From: Brugia malayi
Lineage: Eukaryota; Nematoda; Chromadorea; Rhabditida; Onchocercidae
DNA length: 64,000 nt
Assembly (NCBI RefSeq): GCF_000002995.4
Contig: NW_025062477.1
Location: 2,064,001-2,128,000, forward strand
Direction of reading: 5' to 3'
Shown here: positions 1-11,977 of the stretch, piece by piece
Layout of the letters: the number at the start of each line of letters is the position of its first letter
Numbering within the stretch: the stretch's first letter is position 1
The notes under the pieces: generated by a model
Told to the model about the DNA's origin: nothing
Seen by the model: only the letters and a program-made list of their open reading frames with translations
Databases searched by the model: none
Translations under genes and position numbers: made by a program

Positions 1-1868
1 GATTGACAAAACTAATTAGTGAAATAATTGATTTCATGAAATCCAATTGGAAATGATTAGTGTATACTAAAAAATATTTTAATAAAATAATTACAAAAAC
101 ATAAAAAAAGAATGGTAGAAAGAACTAATATAATTTATTCAATTATATTAGCATACGATATAGTGAAAGAAAAAAAAAAAAAAAAAAAAAAAAAACGAAT
201 TAAAATTTGAGCGTTTGCATCAAAAAGTATATTAGAATCAAAAATGATAATGAAATTATCTATGATAAAATCAAAAATAATGCATATTCGTAAAGCATTA
301 CCATTCCATTTTCTCTTTACATTTTAAAATAACCATGATTATTTTCAACATGATACTTAAAACAATTCATTACTAATTTTAATATTTCAGTTACCTGACG
401 ATAATTTATCATACTAGTGAACGAATTAATTAATCATAATGAATTTAAATATGTAAATAATCATATTTTTCATATCGCATTTAATAGTATTTGCCTGTTG
501 TCTAAAATATAATTGTAGTTATCTAACACTGGTATATAATATATGGTAAGTTATATGTGTGAATGTAAACTTAATTATTATTATTTTTTAAAATGAAAAA
601 TTTCATTTCTTTTCCTTTTTTTTTTGGTATATAATTTCATGATTAACTGATATCATTAAAATAACAATTTGTAACTTACATACCTCACGTGAATTCTTCT
701 TTCATCAATGCGTAATTATTGTAAAATTAATGAAGAATTATGGAAATTATTGTTAATAAATATCATACAATACAAAGAAATAGACAACGTGAAATAACAA
801 ATGTAATTTTAAGAAATGCAAATAATTTAAAGGTTACGTGATATATTGCAGTTACGTGAAAAAGCTATATCCATCGCAACCTGCCTCTCAACCTGTTCAC
901 TTGCTTGTTTGCGTGTGTTTGTTGTGACGGTTAGAGGTTAAAGATTAGAGATTAAAGGTTAGAAGTTAGAGGTTGAGGATTGTGTTAAATTCGAGTTCCT
1001 TTTTCATGTTAATCTGGTAATTGTGATGTTTTTTTTGCTAATCGTATCAATCTTTAACTCTCTCTATGAAATTTATAAAACTTTATAATTCTTTTTCACT
1101 TCTTGCATTACTGTAAAAAGCTTGTTTACTTTACTTATTGCTAAAAGTAATCAATAAAAGTATTATGTATATACGTTCAGATGTGAAATAAAAAACATCG
1201 ATCTGTTAAATGATATAAATAACATTAACATAGCATTAACAGTAATAAGTGACAAACTAATTAAATGAATGATTAGCGAAACAATTTATAATTTGTTTTT
1301 CTTTTAAACTTCATCACTTTTCAACTTTTACAATTATATCATAGTTGTTGGAGGATTACTTTTTTTTTCTCTACTTAAAAACAAATTACTGTAATACATT
1401 AATCTATTAGAAATTAGATTTGCAAGAAAAAAAAAATTTTTTTTTACAGTTAAAAAATTGTACTAATTTATATCTCAACAACTTTTCATTCATTTTTAGG
1501 TTATTGTTGAAATTCTCCATAACTATATGATTTTGTTACAATTTTAAAAATAATATTTACTTTTTTAAAATGATATAGCATTTATGCTGTAAATTTCATT
1601 GCAACCCTGCAAGTAGTGTAGCATTTGGAGTTGTTGATACGATATACATTTGACATTTGCAATAAATCTGTATCGAAAAAATCTGTGCTGATTGTTAGTA
1701 AGATAGGATATTTCATAATAATAATGAACTTACTAACTGATTAATTGAGTTATGGCAAATCTCTAAAAATTAATTAATGAAAAATAAATATGTGATATTT
1801 TATATGACAAAGTTTACATAACATCATAATTATTCATCATTTCGAGCTCATTGTTTTATTAGAAAATA
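1..1868. other. AT-rich upstream intergenic region
   Basis: No coding segment could be built here on either strand. The stretch is AT-rich with A and T homopolymers (for example 170-195). Its last part is presumably the promoter and upstream region of the KASH gene. The only structured element seen is the heptamer array at 929-985, listed separately. Confidence 0.6.
929..985 (+). repeat. Degenerate heptamer array (GGTTAGA-like)
   Basis: About seven imperfect copies of a 7-base unit run in tandem: GGTTAGA, GGTTAAA, GATTAGA, GATTAAA, GGTTAGA, AGTTAGA, GGTTGAG. The unit resembles but is not the nematode telomere hexamer TTAGGC. It sits about 0.9 kb upstream of the KASH gene start. Confidence 0.7.
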
Positions 1869-1874
1869 TTTCAG
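1869..1874 (+). promoter_or_regulatory. Probable trans-splice acceptor of the KASH gene
   Basis: A TTTCAG follows an AT-rich run and leaves a 5-base leader (ACCGA) before the ATG at 1880. No upstream donor or exon is evident, so spliced-leader addition here is the simplest reading. This is inferred; no transcript evidence is available. Confidence 0.5.
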
Positions 1875-1879
1875 ACCGA

Positions 1880-3023
1880 ATGAGTAATGTGGTACGATTT
1901 AACGAAGAGATGGGTTTTCTGGAAATATGGGATCGAATTCGTAAACGAATTACAAGTGATCAATGCGAAATACAAGAGTTTACAAATATGCTGGATAATT
2001 TGATATACTACTGGGAATTAGCTGTGGAAAATTGCAAGCCTAAGAATCGTGAGATATATAATGCACTTTGTTGTATCCTTCGTGAGGTATGTTAATTACA
2101 ATTGGAAAAAAAATAGTAATGAATAATTTACATTAAAAGATCACAAAAAAATAGGATTCTAATTTATACTTTATTTTTGTCAGTTTTAAAAGAATATAGA
2201 TAAATCATAAACTGTATGTTTTTATTAGCTAAGAGATAAATTATTTAAATTAAAATGGAAGAATTAGGCGAAGTGTATTTGATATAGATTTGGCAATGAA
2301 TAAGTTTCGTTTTTAATAGTTTAATATTTTAATACTGATTTAGTGTAGCAGGAAAGACAGCGTAACTTATAAAGGTATCACATATCATTTTCCTATTTCT
2401 GGATTTTAATGAATAAGTTTCGTTTTTAATAGTTTTAATATTTTAATAGTAGCAGCCTGATTTAGTGTAGCAGGAAAGACAGCGTAACTTATAAAGGTAT
2501 CACATATCATTTTCCTATTTCTGGATTTTATAATCGTTAAACTAACGTTACGTTTTCTTTTTTTCCTTCTTTAGTGAGAAAAGGTGCGACGAAATTTTAA
2601 TTTTTTCAGGAAGTTATCAAAAAAAAGGAAAATTTTCCTGAAACATCAAAATATTTTGGTGAATCAATTGCAACTATCGATTCAGGGTTTGGCACATTCA
2701 ATTCAGAATCACCTACAAAGTATAATTCGAAATTGATTACATTAAATGATACAGATGTTAATCAAAAGGTAATGTCTCACCGACCAAAATGTATCAAATC
2801 AAGATCACCAAAAATATTACTAAAAAATGTAACATATGATGCTACTGTCATCAGGAATACTTTTGATGGTAAATTAAGAAATGTAAAACAGTCTAGAAAT
2901 ACCTATCCATATATAGTAACAGCAATAATGTGTTGTTTTGCTTGTTTGATTGCTGTAATACCGCATCGTTTCTTTCCGTGGTTTTTCACGTTGATATCTT
3001 TTAATTCACCACCACCATTGTAA
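1880..3023 (+). CDS. Small KASH-domain protein (LINC complex candidate)
   Basis: Two exons, 1880-2086 and 2610-3023, joined in phase 0 (GAG/GTATGT and TTTTTTCAG), give 206 residues. The N-terminal third is acidic and helical-looking, and the middle is Ser/Thr/Lys-rich. A single hydrophobic segment lies at about residues 168-188. After it comes a short tail of about 18 residues that ends the protein in PPPL. One C-terminal membrane span plus a terminal PPPX is the hallmark of KASH domains, and nesprin-1 also ends in PPPL. Such proteins are anchored in the outer nuclear membrane and bind SUN proteins through the terminal prolines. The protein is very small for a nesprin, so the cytoskeletal partner is unknown. 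A DSGFGT motif at residues 93-98 fits a phosphodegron pattern. An AATAAA at 3206 fits polyadenylation. A chance tail-anchored protein is the alternative. Confidence 0.7.
2295..2530 (+). repeat. Tandem duplication of about 115 bp within the KASH-gene intron
   Basis: The segment starting AATGAATAAGTTTCG at 2295 is repeated from 2408. The copies are almost identical through TTCCTATTTCTGGATTTTA, apart from a short insertion (AGCAGCCTG region) in the second copy. It lies wholly inside the intron at 2087-2609. Confidence 0.9.
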
Positions 3024-4469
3024 ATGAAAAATATGTTCCGAAAATTATGTGCGTAATCATATGACTGAGTATGAGTGATTTTTTTCCTCTTCCTCCCGGT
3101 ATCTGAACATAGGTCACTGCATTCATTGTTCTGTAATTTTACATGTAAAAAGCTAATGTGCTGTGCAGTTTCCTATAATCATTAGGACTATTATTATTAT
3201 TATTAAATAAAAAACAATATTGTGAGAGAAGATTTGTAAAATACTTTAGGTTGATTTATTCACTTAATTGCACAAGTTTGTAGTTTTTTTCCTTGTAAAT
3301 TATGTACATATAGTACCATTTTTAAGAAATGTTGAAAGATTTTTTCGAGTTTCATTTTTAATCTCAGATTGTTTTATCTTTCACTTTTCTTTTAATTGAA
3401 TTAGGCTTTATGTGTTACCACTGTTTTGCTTTCTTCTTTGTCTAATTTTATAAATTATTTCAATTTCTAATCTTGTTTGTCACTTATTTGCTAAATGTAC
3501 ATCATTTTAAGTGCTTTAAGGTGTTAGGAATTTGTGTAAAATGTATCTTTATCAGTGCTATCTTTATTTATAAAATAATTTTTTCGCTTTGAAAGAATCT
3601 ATTCAATAATATTAGTTAAATTTCTTTAATAAGATTTTGATATTTATTTAAACAAATAGCATTTTGAATTAAGCAAATTAAACTATTGAAAATACTACAT
3701 AGTAAAAACAATTCAGTATAATTAGAATGAGTAAATATTCTCTTTAAATAATTTTGCAGTATATATTGATCACTTTACGACATGTCTATATTATTGTACT
3801 CACAGTGCTTTGTACGCGGAGTGCTAATATAATTCTATTTTCTATAATTTTGTATTTTCCTTTTTTTTTTTTTTTTTTTGTCAAGCTAATGAGATAAATG
3901 TAACGTAACGTATTTTTATCTAACAATGCAACATATGAGAAATAATATTCAACGTACGTTAATTACGTAATGAAACTTTGCAATATCTCATTGTTTGTTT
4001 ATTTACATCATTGATGTTTTCCCTTTCTTTTCTCATACTACTACTAATAATAATAATAATAATCAATGGAAACAAGCCAACTTTTCTTCCCTCCAACTGG
4101 TGTTGCATAGTGCTGCAACAGAGATGGGATGCATAATTTTCGTATTGGGGTACGTCGTATGCGACGTAACGTTTTCTAGTGAGATTTAATTGGAACCAAT
4201 GCTTCATTAGGAATGGGATGTGTATTTGTGTTCTACGTGAGTTGTGGTTTCTCGGGTTTCTCTGAGGATTAGGGCAAGTAAGGGTAGTTTGTGTAATCGG
4301 TTCATGTTCATTAAGGAATTAGGGTTTCTGGAACTGATTCTTAAAATTTATTTTACTGTTGGAGGAGAAAAGTGTCAATATCATTTTCTTTAATTTAAGA
4401 AAGGAAGTGCGTTTTATAATGCAAATTAAATTACTAACATGTCAAATATTTGCTTGTTTGTGTTTGTTA
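3024..4469. other. Intergenic region between the KASH gene and eS24
   Basis: It holds the presumed 3' UTR of the KASH gene (AATAAA at 3206-3211) and the upstream region of the eS24 gene. A T-run (3860-3879) and a short ATA repeat (about 4045-4062) are present. No supported coding exon was found; short open frames on both strands here lack splice and family support. Confidence 0.6.
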
Positions 4470-4544
4470 TAGGGAATTTGAAGATAAAGAAGTCAAGGTG
4501 CTTTTTTGTTGAAGTTGGAGTCGAGCAAATATTACTAGCGAAAT

Positions 4545-6474
4545 ATGGTAAATTTTGTTAATTTTTTAAAAACTATAATCTGCATTTAAGGACTCATTTA
4601 TAGACTCCATGTAGTCAAATGCCATAAGTTCATTTGAGGGTAAGAAATTAGAGCAGGCAGCATTATGTTAATTTATTTGGCAGGCATTTTCATGTAACAT
4701 TACTGAAGTACTGCCAATTTTGAGCTGAAATGTGACATTTCTGTAACATGATTGAATTATTTAAATCACTGTAAGAATGTCGAGATATTCATCCTTGACC
4801 CCTTCTATAATAATAAAAGTTCTAGTGGTTTACACTTCAAATTTTTTATGGGTATCGGTCAAGTTTTTCAGTCTACTGCTTTTAGTATCATTTGTAATAC
4901 GTTCGGACACTATCGAGAGGTGCTCACTGCTTCTTCGATTCTTCAATTAAGCAAAATTTACTTCTAGTTTGCATTTAAGTAAGTAACTATGGCTGGAACA
5001 GAAAACTTGACAGAAGCGATTATCAGCTCATGATAATCCTTGATAATCTCATGATTGATCTTTCTTGAATTTCTACCTATAGATGAATTGTCGCGATGTT
5101 AAGCTTTTATCCCTGGAAAAATTTACACAGGTGTTCTATAAAAGTTAACTCTTGAAACAGTACCTGGTGGAAACTTCGAATTTTTCTATGGAATTCAGGA
5201 AGTGTAGCATACACTTGAAAACTGAGGGTGACTTCTTGGACCTTTTCTATGTATTTATGACTGTATACAGTTTTTTAACATTTTATGGTTATTGTCGTTT
5301 TAGGAATTGATGAAATATAATAATATAGTAAAGTTCAAATATTCATTGTGTTTGAGACACATAATAGTTTTGCAAGACGATCACTTTTAGTCTTTCCGTT
5401 ATATTTGACATTCCGTAGTTAAAATAAAGTAAGAGAGTGAAGTTATGATTAAACTTTATTCGATCGTTTTAGGGTGATTCTGTAGTAACAATTCGGACGA
5501 ATAAAGTGATGACTAATCGCTTGTTGGCAAGACGGCAAATGGTGAGAATTTGTTTTGTATTTATCAGTCAGTCAAGTTTGTATTAGTTTAAGCCATTTTG
5601 CTGAGTTATTCATGGAGAAAACTGTCATTACTCATTGTAAGAAAAACGATCGTTTCCAATAATCTGACTTCAACCATTTGATGTTATATGCATTCGATGG
5701 CGCTCTCAATGTTTTGTACTTGTATTGTTGAGATGGATGACTTCGAAATATGCATCTTCTTATAATTCATTTTCCTATCTGTTAACTTTAGCTTTGGATT
5801 CAGGACAGTCTAATTTTGGTAAGCTTCTAATATTTTGATATCGTCCATCTTCAACATCTAGTATATTTAATATATTACAGATCTATTCTTCCTGTTTTGG
5901 TAATTCATGTTTTTATGGGAATGTCTTAATTTTTAGGTGGTCGAAATCCTTCATCCTAATCGAGCATCAGTTCCTAAAGTCGAGGTTCGTGAAAAGTTGG
6001 CTCAGATGTACAAGACCACTCCTGATTTGGTTTTTACCTATGGTTTCCAGTGTCACTTTGGTGGTGGAAGGAGTACTGGTTTTGCTCTAATCTATGATAC
6101 AGCAGATTTCGCCAAAAAATTCGAACCAAAATATCGCTTGCTGAGAGTAAGTTTCTCATCCAGCTTTTCCGTCATCAACAATGCTTCAAGTTCAATTGCT
6201 ATGTGACGTGCATTCCGAATACTTATGTCTCGTAGTGTTTCCATCAGTAAGCATGTGTTTCACGTAATATGAGCAGTTTCCGTTTATTTGATTTGTGCAG
6301 GGTAAGTTATTGTGCTACGTTTTGATTTAAAAATAATGAAGGAAATTGTTGGAATTACAGCAAACGGGCACGAAGGCTGAGAAATCAGGTCGTAAACAGC
6401 GCAAGGAGCGTAAGAATAGGCAGAAGAAAGTACGTGGAACAAAGAAGACTAAAGTTGCTGCAGGGAAGAAGTAA
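4545..6474 (+). CDS. rps-24: 40S ribosomal protein eS24 (RPS24)
   Basis: Four exons: 4545-4547 (the ATG alone), 5473-5541, 5937-6146 and 6361-6474, all joined in phase 0, giving 131 residues. The human protein has 133. The product is a structural protein of the small ribosomal subunit. Diagnostic stretches are [19 protein letters not shown] near the N-terminus, [17 protein letters not shown] and [10 protein letters not shown]. The basic tail reads [17 protein letters not shown] and ends in AAGKK. The first coding exon contains only the start codon, a common ribosomal-protein arrangement. An acceptor-like TTGTTATAG at about 4470 could be the trans-splice or 5' UTR splice site. Intron 1 (4548-5472) shows nothing recognisable. 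Intron 3 carries an adjacent acceptor and donor pair at 6298-6307. Confidence 0.97.
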
Positions 6475-7521
6475 TTTTGTAAGCGAATATTATGGTGTGA
6501 CAAACCCATTGTTTTTGTTATTAAAATTTTTTATATTTAATCAAAAGCAATGTAACCATAGTAAACACTGATACTCCAGATCTTTTTATTTCTGAAGGCT
6601 GGAATTTCGAAGACATTGTCAGGCAATATAATTCAGAATCTGCATTTGTTTTAAAGAAAGCTTAGAAAATGTGGATTGTGGTTTCATTGTTTACGGAATG
6701 TCTGTTACTGTTTAGTGTAAGCATCGGAAAATGGCTTGAAAATGAAAATAACAAATTTCTGGTGGGAAAAGGCGCACGTTTAAAATTTTTGCTTTGGAAA
6801 CCATCAAGCAAAGCCATTTCTTGCATCATCTTTACCTAAACTTTAAATTCCAGTTTCCAAGATGTTTTGGACACTAGTATGACCATGTTTGATTAGGGAC
6901 TTGTGAGCTACTGAAATATCTCGAGACCTTTTAAATGGAAATGCCGTAATTTGAACATTTAGGTACGTGAATCTTTTTATATCAGGAATCTTTAGATATC
7001 AGGAATCCATTCTTATAATACTTGCATCATTTACTATTAACGTATACATGTAAACAAACGAATGAGGAAATAGCTTTACTGATTTGTTTGCATAAAAAGG
7101 CAAGAAAAGGTACATGGATAGCCTATTAAAGCAGCTTAAAATGTTTCTCAGAAACAGCAGTTTTGGAGGCAATTCACGGACCAATATATGGCAATCGTTA
7201 CGACCGGTTACACCGGTAATGGAAAAGCAAGAAGGATATATACACATTATAATTTGGCAATATATATATAGTTGTCAAATTTATATAATTGGCAACTGTC
7301 GTAGAAAGTATAGTAGAGCCGGTATTTCTTAGAGAAGGAGTATAATGCAACTTCCGGAAATATGCTCGACTAAACTGATTGGGCTTTTCTTTTGCCAATC
7401 CAAAGTACGGATTTGTAATATTTAAGCGCAACCTTGCCCACTAATTTCATTAGTCATAAAAATTATCATGCGGTGAGGAAGTGATAAAGAACATGTTAGC
7501 TGAACGGAAATTTGTTTTAAT
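6475..7521. other. Convergent intergenic region
   Basis: The eS24 3' UTR starts here, with an ATTAAAA signal near 6520. The 3' side of the oppositely oriented MATH-BTB gene follows. Short overlapping open frames at 6999-7431 on both strands have no family or splice support and were left out. Confidence 0.6.
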
Positions 7522-10500
7522 TTACAGCAGTTTGAAAATTTTCTCCAGCAGAGCGGCTTTCGTTGTATCACTCAAATTTTTGTATTCCTCTGTCTGTTTG
7601 AGGGCTTTTATATCGGCTGGCTGTTTGAAGGTTCGCACACAAACATCCTAAAATATTAGTGAACCATACATTAGTTATAATTATTATTTGGGTGTTAAAC
7701 GATATATTACTTTGAACTGCATGAAATCGCTAGAAAATTTTTTTTAAGTCAAATAGTAGAACTTGTGACGTCTTGAAGATGTGAGTTTTCTGCATCGTGT
7801 CACTGGGACGGAATAGCCCTAATGAATGAATTTATAAAAGAGGAGAGTAATAATCTGTTCAGTAATTTTTAAAACGCAAGTCGAATATGTAGTGGAAAAC
7901 TCTTAGAAGAGATCTGGTGCGGTCAGATCTACTATTATGACTAAAAATCACGGGTTGTAGTAGTAATCGTTAGTGAGTCCCCTTATTACCCTTAAAAATT
8001 TAAGGGAATTGAGAAAAAAGTTCAAGTTTTAACAAACGCCAGTAGCAGTTGATTTGATAAAAATGACTAGTGACTTACGAATGTGCTAGCTATCCAGGTA
8101 TTTATCATAAGAAATACTGCAATGAATGCTCAAAGACTTTGAGAATTCCAATTATTTGATTAAACAGATTATGGTTTAGTATGTAAGGAAACACCTGTAA
8201 CTTGGCAAGACAGTACTGGTCAGCCCAAACAAGCTTCGTAACCACGGCAATATCATCGGATCGCATCAGAAATCTTTCACATTCATCAATCACGAATTGG
8301 ATTTCGAATTTATCACCAAGTTCCAATAAAAATTCTACATTTTCAGCTGAAAAAAACAGCTTACAAATATCGAATGACAACCCATTCTCATTTTCTCAGT
8401 AATTCATGACATTTTGATGATTAAGTTTGACGTCCATCAGGATTTTTTATGCATATCTTTATCTGCTACCTTCACCCACTCCTTTTTTCCTACTTAATTA
8501 TTCTCTACCCAAATTTAGCAAATATTTACCTGATACTGGTTTATGAGAGGGATATACAACGCTTAGTAATTCAATGAATTCATCCAGAATTACATCCTCA
8601 ACAGTGATCTCTTTTTTATCTCTTTCACTAAACTTCGAGAAAAACATAGCATGGAAAACGGGTGAATACAATGCCAAATACTGCAATAAGTTTTAAACAG
8701 AAATAACAAACAAAACAATCACATATTAAATAATTCCAGGATCAATTTTTGATTTGTTACTATGGTCACTGTTGATGTATAAGAAACTTTATTTTCATTC
8801 TTATTGCCTAGTGGCATATATAAATATGGCGAAAATACCTATTTTTTTCTCTCCCTTCCCTCCTGATTTTTCTCACTTTATAACTTTTTAAATAGAAATA
8901 AAAACAAAGTAAGCGACAATACCGCTTTGCTAACATGCAAGCGAATACCATCAATGACAAGCACACCATCTGATGTATGTGGCTGTGGTATAGTGAAATC
9001 AAATGTCGGATTTTTCCTGAAAGCGTAAAAATTAAGTTGTAGACAGATTTTATTTTATTAGTATAAAGTTATAGAATTCAAGACTTTCAACTCTTAACTT
9101 GGTCCTTAAATTAAGATATTGATGATACAAGCTAGATAGCTCCTCACCCTTAAGTAAAGCAAACTAACGAAAAACATCAGACCAAACACAGTATTATTAA
9201 GAATTTAAATATAAAACTTCTTGAAAATCCAACCCAATTATTCATTTATTTCAAATTATCCACATACTAACATATTTATAGGGGAAAGACTTAATAAAAC
9301 AAGAAGCTAATAATGTTAAGGCAATAAAAAAGAACCAAAAAACATAAGTTTTACCTCACACCAACAACTTTTTGTACAGTAATATGCGCTTCAACAACAA
9401 CACGATCACCACGGATAAAACCTTTATCGACATTTAATATTTCGCTCCACTCCATAAATGATGGAAAGCCCCAGTTATTTGAATTATAATTAAACTTATT
9501 TGTGAACTGAAATAAATTATGAAAAGTTAAACTATGAGTCCAAATAACATCTTAAAAGTATATTAGTTATTCGAAATGACAAACCCACCAATAATGTAAG
9601 CAAATGACATGTTGCATCAGATATAAATCGTCAGACAACTGGTAACAGGAATTTAAATCACTTTTATAGATTACCTGACGACTAAAATTAGGAGTGTCAG
9701 CTTTTTGGGAAATCAATCGGAACTCAACGATGGCATCACAACTCCACAAAGTTGATTCACTTTCCGGGTTGCAATCTATGTATACACTAAAGAATTTTAC
9801 ATTGCTGGTTCGTTTTGTACATTCCGTCTTAGCTGCCAAACGCCTGCAATGCACAACTTATTTCATCTGGTAATGAATTTGATTCGGTAAGTTTATAATA
9901 GCAGTGAGGCATGCGAGAAAACTAGCTAATGCTTTACTCGAAAGGCAAATCTATTCTACGAAGGTTTACTTAGAATCATTTCATAGCTAGATAATCATTT
10001 GTTTTGAAACTATTCGTTTATCACTGCAAAAATCATTTGTTTCATTCTTTTGAACTGAGTGAAGGATCGCTCTGATTTTTCTTAAATTTTGGAAGGAAAA
10101 GCTCTGTCGTGCTTTACCACTGATTAATTCCTTCGATATCTGTACTGAGAACGACAAAGTTATATCCCTAAATTACAACCTTATATTTTGAATCATTTTC
10201 TGCAAGGAAACTTACCATGGTAGGTTCGCAATTGTATGGAATGATGTTGTTACTTTTTGTCTCAGTGCTCCCATATTCGATATATTAAGCTTTATTGAAC
10301 CTTCGGTTTTCGAGTCTGTAATTATTTATGGTAAAATTCATCAAAACGACATCAACTTGAAACAAGCAAACTCCAGAATGTCTACGCTAGAATTTCTGGT
10401 TCAATATAACACAGTCATAATTTTTGATGAAAACTTCACCATGCCGTATAGCATCATCCGAAGAACGTGCAAATTCAGAACCACAAGCAGAAAGATCGAC

Positions 10501-11977
10501 TGATGGACGATGAGTAACTCCCGTACAAGCTGAATTATTCGGTGAAAACAAACGTTTCTGAGGAATGATATTTGTACCACTTTGTCCGGGGTTTGCACTT
10601 GAAATCGAACTCGAACCAGCAACATTTAAGTTTGAATTCTGCAATCGCAAATGATTCCGTTTTCTCGTAGTTGATAGTTGTGCCTAAAAAACCTATGCTC
10701 TCCATCGTCTAACAAAACTCACTCACTTAATTATTTATATTTTCTTTCAAGGTATTCCTATGATTGTGTAAGGTAATGTATAGGTTCAACAAAAAGAAAT
10801 ATCAGTTTTATATTGAAACAAAAAATATTGTTTCATTTGGTCTTGTAATTCCCGAATGCTCGGTAATTCTTTGGAAATGCCACTTTGAAAGATTCAAAAT
10901 TTTGATTGGAAAAGCAAAAACAGAAAAGAATGTCTTACACGCAAATATGAAGAAATTTTCGGGGTATGAAGTCTTGAAATATATATACCAGGAATGCGTT
11001 CATTACCTCGAGCAAAAATACTGAGTGCAGGGCAATCCTGACATTGCAAAACCCAAAGTCTTCGTATGTCAGGGATAGCAAATCGCTGAACTAACTTAGA
11101 GCTATATGACTATACGCATAATTATAACTACATATGTATAGTTGTATATACATTGTTAACATATGTATATTACCGAAACCTAATTCCATGGAAAGCCTTT
11201 AATCTGTTCCTTTAAACTTCGAATTAAAATCTGGATAGTTCATTTAATCAGAAAAAACTAACATTATTTGTAAGGAAAGCGCCGGATGATGAAGCTTCCG
11301 AAGCATTGTTACTAGGAGGATTAGGTAGTACTTCTCCCTGGAAAAAGAAAACCAATAAATTTTATGCCTTGATCATTAAAATTAGATCAGTGCTTCTATG
11401 GAGTGTTATGTTCTGTCACTTTAAATTAGATAGAAAACCTATATGTGCTCTTCATAATAAATATTTTCGGATAAGTTAATGGTAATAATGATATTACATA
11501 GCGCTTTCATGTAAGCACGGAGATAAAAAGTTTTGATTGATACATTAAATGACCATCATATTATTATCAAAGCATTGAGTACCAGCAGTAAATTCGAAAG
11601 TTACCTAACTAGCATGGAAATCACGAAATCGTAAAAATGCATCATATATGTGCAATACATGAAAGAAATTGTAGAGGACTAAAACACATTATGTAAGAGT
11701 GCGCTGTAGCCCACAACACATGTCAGGCGCACTTGCATCCAGAGTATGCGGATTTATTTCTGATTACGAAGTAGGTAAAGATTCTCAATATAGGTAATCT
11801 TATTCCTACTCGCCATGTTGTATACAAATATTTTAATGCAAACACATGTAAGACATTTCCTTGAAATCTAACCTGCTGCTGCATCGCTGCATCGTGTGGA
11901 TCTGCTTCATGTGCGGGAGTCTTCGAATTACTATCATTTTCATCACCAACAAATAACTCTTCATCCGACATTGCCAT
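7522..11977 (-). CDS. MATH-BTB domain protein (BATH family, CUL3 adaptor-like)
   Basis: Ten exons on the minus strand: 11873-11977, 11263-11337, 10440-10683, 10216-10315, 9675-9843, 9355-9506, 8923-9016, 8530-8680, 8195-8346 and 7522-7647. All phases match and the protein is 455 residues. Residues 1-141 are a low-complexity Ser/Asn-rich head. A MATH domain spans about 145-282 and includes TIANLPW, with the Trp codon split by an intron, and NNWGFPSFMEW. A BTB/POZ domain follows at about 284-400, with HVSKA, YLALYSPVFHAMFF and ELLSVVYP. A short C-terminal helical segment closes it. MATH-BTB proteins of this type bind substrates through MATH and CUL3 through BTB, as SPOP and nematode MEL-26 do. 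That role is inferred from domain order. The introns at 10684-11262 and 11338-11872 show no other gene. Confidence 0.9.

Noticed and set aside
4990..5060. Possible snoRNA in eS24 intron 1, where ribosomal-protein introns often host them
   Set aside because: TGATAATC-like blocks are present, but no convincing paired C and D boxes with a closing stem were found.
10764..11024. 86-residue open frame on the plus strand
   Set aside because: It lies inside an intron of the well-supported minus-strand MATH-BTB gene and has no splice or family support.
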